The notes beneath the pieces were generated by a model. That model searched no databases, was not told where the DNA came from, and saw only the letters and a list, made by a program, of their open reading frames with translations. 64,000 nucleotides of DNA, taken from NCBI RefSeq assembly GCF_001617365.1, contig NZ_LVJR01000029.1, forward strand, positions 1-64,000, in the 5' to 3' direction. Below, piece by piece: positions 9,501 through 16,466 of the stretch. Source of the stretch: Rhodanobacter sp. FW104-R8. Lineage in GTDB: Bacteria > Pseudomonadota > Gammaproteobacteria > Xanthomonadales > Rhodanobacteraceae. Positions within the stretch are counted from its first letter, which is position 1. Every line of letters starts with the position of its first letter. The position numbers were made by a program, and so were the translations under genes.

Positions 9501-9995
9501 CTGGCCTTCTACATCGACTGGGCCTGCCTGAAACTCGCCCGTGCCGATGACGGCAGCCGCCTGCAGGCCACGCTGCTGGAGCAGGTCTGGCGGACGCGGG
9601 GCGGCGGCAGCGTGCTGGTTGCCCAGAGAGCCGGCATGCTCGACGCCGTCATGGCGCAGGATGATGACCGGCTGCGCCATGGCCTGCGCCGCCTGATCGA
9701 GGCATGCCGGGCCGCCGAACAGCGACCGCTGCTGTTCTTTCCGCGTACCGCACAGGCCTGGGCCGCCAGCGAACCGGAGGACCGCCGCGCCAAGGCAATT
9801 GCGGCGTGGGAAGGCGACGGCTTCAACCCCGGCGAGCGCGACTACGCACCCGGCTACGCGGCCCTGCTGAGCCGCGGACTGGATCTTTTCGACGAAACCG
9901 GCCCCGCGCACCGTGCCTTCATCGCCGCCACCGAACTGGTCTGCGGCGTGCTCGATCCGGGGCACACGACGCTGTTGAAGGAACCCCGCCCATGA
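6546..9995 (+). CDS. recC: RecBCD exonuclease V subunit gamma (RecC)
   Basis: RecC is the Chi-recognising, non-catalytic helicase-like subunit of RecBCD, which resects double-strand ends for recombination repair. The start chosen is ATG at 6546 (MRDNPGGLIVHRGSRTERL), preceded by AGGAAGG; an upstream in-frame ATG at 6510 lacks a ribosome-binding site. The product is 1149 residues, normal for RecC. Recognisable stretches are VVVAHPGLQRWLLGHLAQ near the N-terminus, HACHTRLRELEVLKNALL in the helicase-like region and VVCLLGMNEGEFPR. It is the first gene of recC-recB-recD. A palindromic repeat separates it from recB. Confidence 0.95.
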   Translation: MRDNPGGLIVHRGSRTERLADALALQLEAQRPANPLAAQTVVVAHPGLQRWLLGHLAQRSGPHGGHGIAANIEMILPWQWFERAARRVLGDEALIGGAYRHELLRWRLLAALPSLKAPEVAAYLAGDDAARRGFQLAEHLAGLYTQYLIYRPDWILDWEQHPAQHGGDWQAALWQRLRAAIPQPHRAQRSAALLQALRAGGGLAGDPPLHVFGVSHLPPDVLAALQATALHTPVHLYFPDPCREHWVYLRKQRFLLAHADDPEALYYEVGHPLLVALGRIAQDFCLSLDECDAIDERDPLDEAEPLGRASSLLDRLQSSIRCLQPELVGAPIREQRAGGASLEDILPALSHDASLRVHACHTRLRELEVLKNALLRFLADDPALQHRDIVVMAPDIGAYAPYLAAVFGEPAQYRSDPLHIPWHLADVGLAQAHPLMNAFSQVLDLAESRFTVSEVLDFLDVPAVARRFAIDAGGRDALERWLRRARVAWGLDAAMKAAAGAAAVDANSWQFGLDRMYAGLIVGQDADGELLDGILPLQGIAGGTVEALGQLDRLLGELRQVRHAFAGARPLAAWSAWLLERLDALFLADPRDAAEQNALDALRRLTAGLAGQAAEADVHTPLPWSVVREALRGALDAMPERQAFLLGGVTFCGLVPQRSIPFRVVCLLGMNEGEFPRPGHDAGLNRILGQPRRGDRDTRNEDRYLFLEALMSARDALHVSYVGEGVHDGKPRNPAAPLAELLQFLDEQHGLAADAKAERPWHVRHPLQPFDARYYERDAQGQPRHDPRLFSYEPTFLAAAPAGAGLPPFLDPPRAAPETVAGGEISLGALKRFWRDPVRDALQRGQGISLQALDDNGWPDREPLETPLEKIERVDHRLLFEALAAGRDELPVEPPAWLARSGMLAGGAIGEQTWIRLRDSLRPLLAQAQPLFAGGSAQPQAQAIDLDLGDGLRLTGVVDRVFHGAGDSLLWFDARPGRAAHLKDLLAFYIDWACLKLARADDGSRLQATLLEQVWRTRGGGSVLVAQRAGMLDAVMAQDDDRLRHGLRRLIEACRAAEQRPLLFFPRTAQAWAASEPEDRRAKAIAAWEGDGFNPGERDYAPGYAALLSRGLDLFDETGPAHRAFIAATELVCGVLDPGHTTLLKEPRP

Positions 9996-10003
9996 ACCTC
10001 CTG

Positions 10004-10079
10004 GCAGGAGCGCACCCTGTGCACGAACGCTCTTCGCACGGGTCCACCCAAAGGCATCGCGCACAGGGTGCGCTCCTGC
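10004..10079. repeat. palindromic repeat, GTAGGAGC group (recC-recB gap)
   Basis: Perfect 19-bp inverted arms GCAGGAGCGCACCCTGTGC (10004-10022) and GCACAGGGTGCGCTCCTGC (10061-10079) surround a 38-base centre. The arms match those at 58074-58149, so it is a dispersed element of REP type. It fills nearly all of the recC-recB gap and would form a large mRNA hairpin just before the recB start. Confidence 0.9.
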
Positions 10080-10095
10080 AACGGTATCTCGCCCC

Positions 10096-13000
10096 ATGAT
10101 CGATGCCACCGCCCTGCCCCCGCTCGACTGGCGCCGGATGCCGCTGCACGGGCGCGTGCTGATCGAGGCCAGCGCCGGCACCGGCAAGACCTGGAACATC
10201 GGCGTGATCTACCTGCGCCTGCTGCTCGAGCGCGGGCTGCCGGTGGAGCAGATCCTGGTGACCACCTTCACCGACGCCGCCGCGCAGGAACTGCGCGAGC
10301 GACTGCGCCGCCGCCTGGTCGAGGCCGAGCGCCTGCTCGAAGCCGCGACCCGCGACGCGGCCAGCGCCGATCCCCTGGAAAGCTGGCTGGCCACGCTGTG
10401 CCCCGACGCGGACAGCACGCGCATCGCGCTACGCCGGATCCAGCTCGCCCGCAGCGACCTCGACCGTGCGCCGGTCTCCACCATCCACGCGCTGTGCCAG
10501 CGCATCCAGCGCAACTACCCGCTGGAGAGCGGCGCCGCCTTCGCCGACGACCAGCTGTTCGACGAGCAGCAACTGATGCGCGAATGCGTGGAGGATTTCT
10601 GGCGCCGTCGCTACCTCGCCGGCGAGGTCGACCCGCGCGAAGCCGAGCTGCTGCTGAGGGACGGCCCGGAGGGCCTGCTGCGCGACCTCGGCGGGCTGGC
10701 GAACCATGCCGACGCGCGGATCGAGGCCGGCGGCCTGGCCGAACTCGAACGCGCGCTCGCCGTACTGCGCACGGACGTGAGCATCGCCGAGCTGCAGCGG
10801 CTGGCAGACGACGCGACGCTGTACAAGCGGGCCAATGCGGCACTGCGCGGCCGGCTCGGCGAGATCGCCCAGGCGCTGCGAGACGACGACGAGGCGCAAC
10901 TGTCCAGGTCGCTCAGCGACGTGTTCGAGCCGGAAAACCTGCCAGCGCAGACGGCCGCCGCCCGCGCCGGTGAAATCGCCGACCATCCGCTGATCCACGC
11001 CCTGCAGGCGCTGCGCCCGCTGCTCGGCATGCGCGACATCCTCGTCCGCGGCGCGGTGTTGGCCGCGGCGGCACAGGCCTGCCGCGAGGAGATGCCGCGG
11101 CGCGCGCGCCAGCGCCACGTGATGACGTTCTCGATGCTGATCGACGCGGTGTATCAGCGGCTTTGCGGCGAACAGGCCGACGACGTGCTGGCCGACCGCC
11201 TGTTCGACGCCTTCCCGGTCGCCCTGATCGACGAGTTCCAGGACACCGACCAGCGCCAGTTCGCCATCTTCGAGCGGATCTACCGCGAGCGCGGCACGCT
11301 GGTGATGATCGGCGACCCCAAGCAGGCGATCTACAGTTTCCGCGGCGGCGACATCGCCGCCTACCTGCGCGCCAGCGAACAGGCCGGCCAGCGTTTCTCG
11401 CTGGGCACCAACCACCGTTCCAGCCGTGCCCTGGTGGAAGCGTTGAACGCCTGGTACGGCCATACCGAGGGCGGCTTCGGCCAGCCGCAGATCCGCTACC
11501 AGCCGGTCGCGCCGGCCGGCAAGGCGGACGACCAGCCGTACACCGTCGACGGCCGGCCGGTGACGCAGCCGCTGGTGTTCCACCCGTTCCGCGGCGATGC
11601 CGTGGACAACAGGAATCGCCCGCTGAAGGCCCTCGGCGAACTCGAATCGCTGGCGCTGGACGACTGCGCCAACCGCATCGCCGAACTGCTCAACGACCCG
11701 CGGCGGGCGATCGGCGGCCGCCCGCTGACACCCGGCGACGTCGCCGTGCTGCTGTCCACCAACAACCAGATCGTGGCGCTGCGCCAGCGGCTGGTCGCAC
11801 GCGGCGTGCCCTGCATGGGCAGCGGCCGCGGCAACATCTTTGCCGGCGAGGTCGCGCGCGAACTGGAGCTGGTCCTGTTCGCCGTGCTGCATCCCGACGA
11901 CGACCAGACCGTGCGCGGCGCGCTGGCCACCACCCTGCTCGGCGCCACGCTGGAACAGTTCCGCGACTGGCAGGCACAGCCCGCCGCATTCGAACACGAA
12001 CTGGAACGCTTCGAGGCGTGGCGCGCGCTGGTGCGCGGCCGCGGCGTGCTGGCCCTGATCGGCGAACTGCTGGCCGCGCGCGCCACCGCCCTGCTGGCGT
12101 TGCCGGAAGGCGAGCGCGTGCTCACCGACCTGCGCCACCTCGGCGAACTGCTCGCCGCGGAGGAAGGTGCGCGGCAAGGACTGGACGGCCTGTACGCCTG
12201 GCTGCAGGAGATGCGTCGGGAAGGCAGCGACGGCGATGCCGAAGCCGCCGACGAGCGCCAGCTGCGCATCGAGAGCGACGCCCGCCGCGTGCAGCTGCTG
12301 ACCATCCACGCCAGCAAGGGGCTGGAATTCCCCATCGTGTTCCTGCCGCTGCCGTGGCGCATCGGCAACCGAACGGGCATCTATGCGCCGAAGCTGCTGC
12401 GCTATCACGACGACGCCGGCCGACGTTGCGTGGACCTGGGCTCGATGCATTTCACCGAGCACCGCGCCCGACACTTCCGCGAGGAGCTGGAGGAACGCCT
12501 ACGCCTGCTCTACGTGGCGCTGACCCGCGCCGTGCATGCCGTGCACGTGTACTGGGTCGACCGCGGCCCGCTGCCCGACGGCGATGCGCAGGCATGGCAA
12601 TGGGCGGCGATCGACCTGCTGGTCGGACAGGCCCAGCATGCGCTGGCGCTGCCCGCGGGCGAAGCCTCGCTCGCGGCCATGGCCGGGGCGCTCGGCGGCA
12701 TGCAACTGTGCGCGCCGTTCGCCGACACGTTCACCCGCTACCGGCCACCGGCCGAAACCGCCGCGCCGCGCGCCACCCAGGCGCCGCTGCCGCCGTTGCG
12801 GCCGTTCCAGTGGCTGCACAGCTTCAGCGGCCTGACCCGCCATGCCGCCGCGGCGCTGATCGACGACAGCGGCGGCGCCGACGAAGCCGGCGCGGAGGAG
12901 CCGGCGATCGAAGCGGATGATGCCGCCGAAGATGGCCGCCTGCTCGCGCTCTACCCGCTGCGCGGCCCGCGCTTCGGCGACGCCGTGCACCGCGTGTTCG

Positions 13001-13680
13001 AGCTGGCGCAGTCCGGCCCGGTCTGGCCCGACCAGCGCCAGTTGTTGCACCGCCAGCTCGGCGCGCAGGCCGTCGCCGCCCCGCACCTCGCCCATGAGGA
13101 GGCGCTGGAGCGCGTCGGCCGGATGATCGACCGTGCGCGCCAGGCCGACCTGGGCGACGGCCTGCGCCTGCTCGACCTCGCACCCGACCAGCGCATTACC
13201 GAGTTCGAGTTCCAGTTTCCGGTACGGCAGGTGCCGCTGGCGCAATTGCGCCGGATCTGCGCGGACCACGGCCACGCCGACGCGGTGCCGGCCAGCCTCG
13301 ACGCCACCACGCTGAACGGCATGCTGACCGGCTTCGCCGACCTGATCCTCGCCTGGGACGGACGCTTCCACGTGCTCGACTACAAGACCAACTGGCTCGG
13401 CGCGCGGCTGCGCGACTACCAGGGCGACTCGCTCGAGGCCGCCATGGCCGAGCACCACTACCCGCTGCAGGCGCTGCTCTACACCGTGGCGCTGCATCGC
13501 TACCTGCGCCAGCGCATGGACGGCTATACGGCCGAACGCCAGCTCGGCGAAAGCTGGTACCTCTTCGTGCGCGCGCTGGGGCTGGCGCCCGGGCTGGGCG
13601 TGTGGCGCCGGCGCTGGCCGGCGCCCCTGATCGAGGCGCTCGACGACGCCTTCGCCGGTGCGCAGGAGGCCGTGGCATGA
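10096..13680 (+). CDS. recB: RecBCD exonuclease V subunit beta (RecB)
   Basis: RecB is the 3'-5' helicase and nuclease subunit of RecBCD. The product is 1194 residues. Walker A is ASAGTGKTWNI (about 26-36), the start of a UvrD-like helicase; LIDEFQDTDQRQFAIFERIY is the Walker B region, followed by GDPKQAIYSFRGGDI, and TIHASKGLEFPIVFLP and LLYVALTRAVHAV are later helicase motifs. The C-terminal nuclease shows GDAVHRVFE, then HVLDYKTNWLG with the catalytic Asp and Lys, then YPLQALLYTVALHRYL. It ends ATGA, overlapping the recD start by four bases. Confidence 0.96.
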   Translation: MIDATALPPLDWRRMPLHGRVLIEASAGTGKTWNIGVIYLRLLLERGLPVEQILVTTFTDAAAQELRERLRRRLVEAERLLEAATRDAASADPLESWLATLCPDADSTRIALRRIQLARSDLDRAPVSTIHALCQRIQRNYPLESGAAFADDQLFDEQQLMRECVEDFWRRRYLAGEVDPREAELLLRDGPEGLLRDLGGLANHADARIEAGGLAELERALAVLRTDVSIAELQRLADDATLYKRANAALRGRLGEIAQALRDDDEAQLSRSLSDVFEPENLPAQTAAARAGEIADHPLIHALQALRPLLGMRDILVRGAVLAAAAQACREEMPRRARQRHVMTFSMLIDAVYQRLCGEQADDVLADRLFDAFPVALIDEFQDTDQRQFAIFERIYRERGTLVMIGDPKQAIYSFRGGDIAAYLRASEQAGQRFSLGTNHRSSRALVEALNAWYGHTEGGFGQPQIRYQPVAPAGKADDQPYTVDGRPVTQPLVFHPFRGDAVDNRNRPLKALGELESLALDDCANRIAELLNDPRRAIGGRPLTPGDVAVLLSTNNQIVALRQRLVARGVPCMGSGRGNIFAGEVARELELVLFAVLHPDDDQTVRGALATTLLGATLEQFRDWQAQPAAFEHELERFEAWRALVRGRGVLALIGELLAARATALLALPEGERVLTDLRHLGELLAAEEGARQGLDGLYAWLQEMRREGSDGDAEAADERQLRIESDARRVQLLTIHASKGLEFPIVFLPLPWRIGNRTGIYAPKLLRYHDDAGRRCVDLGSMHFTEHRARHFREELEERLRLLYVALTRAVHAVHVYWVDRGPLPDGDAQAWQWAAIDLLVGQAQHALALPAGEASLAAMAGALGGMQLCAPFADTFTRYRPPAETAAPRATQAPLPPLRPFQWLHSFSGLTRHAAAALIDDSGGADEAGAEEPAIEADDAAEDGRLLALYPLRGPRFGDAVHRVFELAQSGPVWPDQRQLLHRQLGAQAVAAPHLAHEEALERVGRMIDRARQADLGDGLRLLDLAPDQRITEFEFQFPVRQVPLAQLRRICADHGHADAVPASLDATTLNGMLTGFADLILAWDGRFHVLDYKTNWLGARLRDYQGDSLEAAMAEHHYPLQALLYTVALHRYLRQRMDGYTAERQLGESWYLFVRALGLAPGLGVWRRRWPAPLIEALDDAFAGAQEAVA

Positions 13681-15707
13681 ACCTCCCGCTGCCGCAAGCC
13701 GCCAATGCCGACGCCGACGAGCGCGCGATCGACCAGGGCCTGGCGCAATGGGTGCTCGGGCGCACCGGCTCCGCTCCGCTGGCTGCCGCCGTGCGCGCAG
13801 CCAGCCGTGCCGAAGGCCACGGCCATTCCTGCGCCACGCTGACCGACCCGGATACCGACGCCGGCTTCGACGCCGACGCCCTGGGCGAGTTGCGCCGGCA
13901 CGACTGGGTCGGCGACGGCAGCTCGTTCACCCCGTTCGTGCTCGATACGCAGGGGCGTTTCTACCTGTGGCGCAACTGGCAGCATGAAACCAAGCTCGCC
14001 GAGGCGATCCTGCGGCGCTGCGCGCAACGCACGCTGCCGATCGCCGCCGATACCCTGGCCAGCGACCTGGACACGCTGTTCGCCGGCATGCCGCGCGGCG
14101 CCACCGACTGGCAGCGCGCCGCCGTGGCCGCCGTGCCCGGCGCGCGCTTCTTCGTGCTCACCGGTGGCCCCGGCACCGGTAAGACCACCACCGTGGTGCG
14201 CATGCTGCTGATGCTGCTGCAGCACGCGCAGGCCTGCGGCCTGCCGGCGCGGCCGTCGATCGCCCTCGCCGCGCCCACCGGCAAGGCCGCCCAGCGCCTG
14301 GTGCAGGCCATCGCCAGGGGCAAGGCCGAGCTGCAGGCCGCCTTGGCCGACGACCGCCCCGTAGGGCGGGCACTGCCCGCCGCTCTTCACCACCCCAACG
14401 AAGACCAACCGCCGGCGGACAATGTCCGCCCTACAGCGCTGGGCGACGACCCCGTAGGGCGGGCACCGCCCGCCGCTCTTCACCACCCCAACGAAGATCA
14501 AGCGCCGGCGGGCACTGCCCGCCCTACGGAGCTGCTTCGGCCCAACCTGCCGAATCTGCTGCAGCACATCCCGCACGCCGATGCGCGCACGCTGCACCGC
14601 CTGCTCGGCTACCGGCCGATGGACGACAGCTTCGACCGCGGCCCGCACAACCCGCTGGCCGAGGACATCGTGGTGGTGGACGAGGCGTCGATGGTGGACC
14701 TGGCAATGATGCGCCAGCTGCTGCAGGCGCTGCGCCCCGAGGCGGTACTGATCCTGCTCGGCGACCCGGGCCAGCTGGCCTCGGTCGATGCCGGCTCGGT
14801 GCTGGCCGACATCGTCGCCGGCGCACCGCGCAACCGGCTGCCGCCAGCGCTGGCCGGCCTGCTCGCGCCGCTGCTGCAGCAAGCGCCCGGCAGCGCCGGC
14901 GGCGACACACCGCTGGCCGGCCAGGTACTCACGCTGACCCACAGCTGGCGCGCCGGCAGCGGCCTGCAGCGCGGCGTCGAGGCGTTGCGCGACGCGCCCG
15001 ACCCGGCCTGGCTGGACGCGCTGCTGGGCAAGCGCAGTGACGGCGACCTGCACCTGCGCCACTGCCCCAACCCGCATGCCCTGCGTGCCTGCGTCGACGG
15101 CTGGATCGATCGGCATGCCGCACTGTTGCAGGCATTGCTGACCTCGCCCATCGACGCCGGCACCGCGCTGCAGAACCTGCATCAGCTGCAGATCCTCTGC
15201 GCACTACGCGACGGCCCGTTTGGCGCGCAAGGCCTCAACGAATTGATCGCGCGCCGACTCGCCACCCGTTTTGGTATCGACAGCGGCCACGCCTGGTACC
15301 ACGGCCGTCCGGTGATCATCACCCGCAACGACTACGCCCGCGGCCTGTTCAACGGCGACGTCGGCATCGCGCTGCAAGGCGCAGAGGGACTGCACGTGTG
15401 GTTCGAGCTCAGCGACCGCGACGGCAACGCCGGCCTGCGCAGCTTCTCACCACGCGCCCTGCCCGCGCACGAAAGCGCCTGGGCGATCACCATCCATCGC
15501 AGCCAGGGTTCGGAATATCGCGACGTGGCCGTGATACTCCCACCGGACGAAGACAACCATGTACTCACCCGCGAACTGGTCTACACCGCCATCTCGCGCG
15601 CCAGAAGCCACGCCGAGATCTGGGCTACCGATGGCTCGCTGCGCGCGGCACTGAGTCGCCCGATCCGGCGTCAGGGTGGCCTGCGGAAGCGGCTGCAGTC
15701 GTCCTGA
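13677..15707 (+). CDS. recD: RecBCD exonuclease V subunit alpha (RecD)
   Basis: RecD is the 5'-3' helicase subunit. The start is the ATG at 13677, overlapping the recB stop as ATGA. The product is 676 residues. Motifs are GGPGTGKTTTVVRMLL (Walker A, about 163-178), APTGKAAQRLVQAI (motif Ia), TLHRLLGYRP, VVVDEASMVDLAMM (Walker B), GDPGQLASVDAGSVL, TIHRSQGSEYRDVAVI and LVYTAISRARSHAEIW. Between APTGKAAQ and TLHRLLG, residues about 229-284 come from two in-frame copies of a dispersed palindromic repeat. That segment is Pro/Ala/Asp-rich and probably a flexible loop on the helicase surface. All catalytic motifs remain intact, so the protein is probably functional. Confidence 0.95.
   Translation: MNLPLPQAANADADERAIDQGLAQWVLGRTGSAPLAAAVRAASRAEGHGHSCATLTDPDTDAGFDADALGELRRHDWVGDGSSFTPFVLDTQGRFYLWRNWQHETKLAEAILRRCAQRTLPIAADTLASDLDTLFAGMPRGATDWQRAAVAAVPGARFFVLTGGPGTGKTTTVVRMLLMLLQHAQACGLPARPSIALAAPTGKAAQRLVQAIARGKAELQAALADDRPVGRALPAALHHPNEDQPPADNVRPTALGDDPVGRAPPAALHHPNEDQAPAGTARPTELLRPNLPNLLQHIPHADARTLHRLLGYRPMDDSFDRGPHNPLAEDIVVVDEASMVDLAMMRQLLQALRPEAVLILLGDPGQLASVDAGSVLADIVAGAPRNRLPPALAGLLAPLLQQAPGSAGGDTPLAGQVLTLTHSWRAGSGLQRGVEALRDAPDPAWLDALLGKRSDGDLHLRHCPNPHALRACVDGWIDRHAALLQALLTSPIDAGTALQNLHQLQILCALRDGPFGAQGLNELIARRLATRFGIDSGHAWYHGRPVIITRNDYARGLFNGDVGIALQGAEGLHVWFELSDRDGNAGLRSFSPRALPAHESAWAITIHRSQGSEYRDVAVILPPDEDNHVLTRELVYTAISRARSHAEIWATDGSLRAALSRPIRRQGGLRKRLQSS
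14361..14527. repeat. two palindromic repeats in frame inside recD
   Basis: Two 74-bp copies, 14361-14434 and 14454-14527, each start GTAGGGCGGGCAC and end GCCCTAC or close to it. A 19-bp spacer separates them, giving a 93-bp period (31 codons). They share the centre CTCTTCACCACCCCAACGAA. The same ends occur in the intergenic elements at 33351-33415 and 39341-39410. The reading frame passes through both copies without a stop, giving the near-identical peptides VGRALPAALHHPNEDQ and VGRAPPAALHHPNEDQ. Confidence 0.93.
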
Positions 15708-15731
15708 GGCCCACAACTGCCACCAACCCAG

Positions 15732-15816
15732 TCTCCTGCTTGTCCCAAAGGGGCGTCCTTCGGTCGCAGGAGAGTCAGGGAGGGGTTCGCTCTTGATCTT
15801 CTGCGATGCTCCCCGT
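15732..15816. repeat. hairpin repeat, CTCCCCTGC group (after recD)
   Basis: Inverted ends TCTCCTGC (15732-15739) and GCAGGAGA (15766-15773) are followed by a tail GGGAGGGGTTCGCTCTTGAT that recurs at 49512-49575 and, in variant form, at 27098-27205. It fills most of the gap between the convergent recD and pilE genes. Confidence 0.7.
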
Positions 15817-15836
15817 CCACAGGAAGCACAGCTACA

Positions 15837-16289
15837 TCACCAGCACTGATCCACGGTGCCCGTACCGGTCACATTGCGCTTCCCTGTCTGGTCCAACGAG
15901 AGCGTGCCGCACTGGGTGTCAGCGGCCAATTGCGCGTTGACGGGGACAGCTTTGACCGTGTAGGTGGTTTGACCCGGCGTGCCGTCGTTATACGTGTAAT
16001 ACGCCGCGGTCTGCGTATCGCAGTCCAACTTCGTGAACGGATTGGCAACGGCTGCAGCATCCTGGTCGTAGCGAAGGTTGGTGGTGTAGTACCGCTCCAT
16101 GTAATTGGCGTACTGCGACAGGCATGCCTTCGCCGCGGAACGTCGGGTCTTGACGACCTGATTGGTATACGAGGGGTAGGCAATCGCAGCCAGGATGGCC
16201 ACGATGGCCACCACGATCATCAGTTCGAGCAGGGTGAAACCCCGCGCCGAGCAGCGGTACTTCATTTGCCAGCAGAATGATCCGTTCAT
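15837..16289 (-). CDS. pilE: type IV pilin-like protein (PilE-type minor pilin)
   Basis: A pilin with the prepilin cleavage context SARG/FTLLELMIVVAIVAIL, giving the usual hydrophobic N-terminal helix with Glu at mature position 5. The mature part has two C-terminal cysteines (ADTQCG and VDQCW) in the expected D-loop position. The start at 16289 (MNGSFCWQ) is favoured by GGGGGAG upstream; an internal ATG at 16265 would give a more typical 9-residue leader. The product is about 150 residues. It is the last gene of the minor-pilin operon and is separated from pilY1 by a strong hairpin. It is probably assembled into the pilus tip complex or fibre after PilD processing. Confidence 0.88.
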   Translation of the reverse strand: MNGSFCWQMKYRCSARGFTLLELMIVVAIVAILAAIAYPSYTNQVVKTRRSAAKACLSQYANYMERYYTTNLRYDQDAAAVANPFTKLDCDTQTAAYYTYNDGTPGQTTYTVKAVPVNAQLAADTQCGTLSLDQTGKRNVTGTGTVDQCW

Positions 16290-16380
16290 GACGTCGCTTG
16301 CTCCCCCATCGGCCAACCAACTTTACCTTCGCCTCATCGAAATCAGATGGGCGCGTCGAATATCTAGATCAGCGGCAGAT

Positions 16381-16419
16381 CTCATCACTCGCCAGAGTGA
16401 CATTCTGGCGAGTGATGAG
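16381..16419. other. 16-bp perfect hairpin between pilY1 and pilE
   Basis: CTCATCACTCGCCAGA (16381-16396) pairs perfectly with TCTGGCGAGTGATGAG (16404-16419) around the 7-base loop GTGACAT. No T-run follows on either strand, so it is not a standard intrinsic terminator. Placed between pilY1 and pilE, it could stabilise the upstream mRNA segment or set differential expression. Confidence 0.8.
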
Positions 16420-16466
16420 CGATCGGTCGATGAACTTCTCCCGGCTGGATGTCGTGCCGACGCTGA

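Noticed and set aside
8067-10199. Long minus-strand frame opposite recC
   Set aside because: No recognisable domains and antisense to RecC motifs.
14361-14527. Treating recD as a pseudogene disrupted by repeats
   Set aside because: The frame is continuous and all helicase motifs before and after the insert are intact.
16381-16419. Reading the pilY1-pilE hairpin as an intrinsic terminator
   Set aside because: No T-run follows on either strand, and pilE downstream has no evident promoter of its own.
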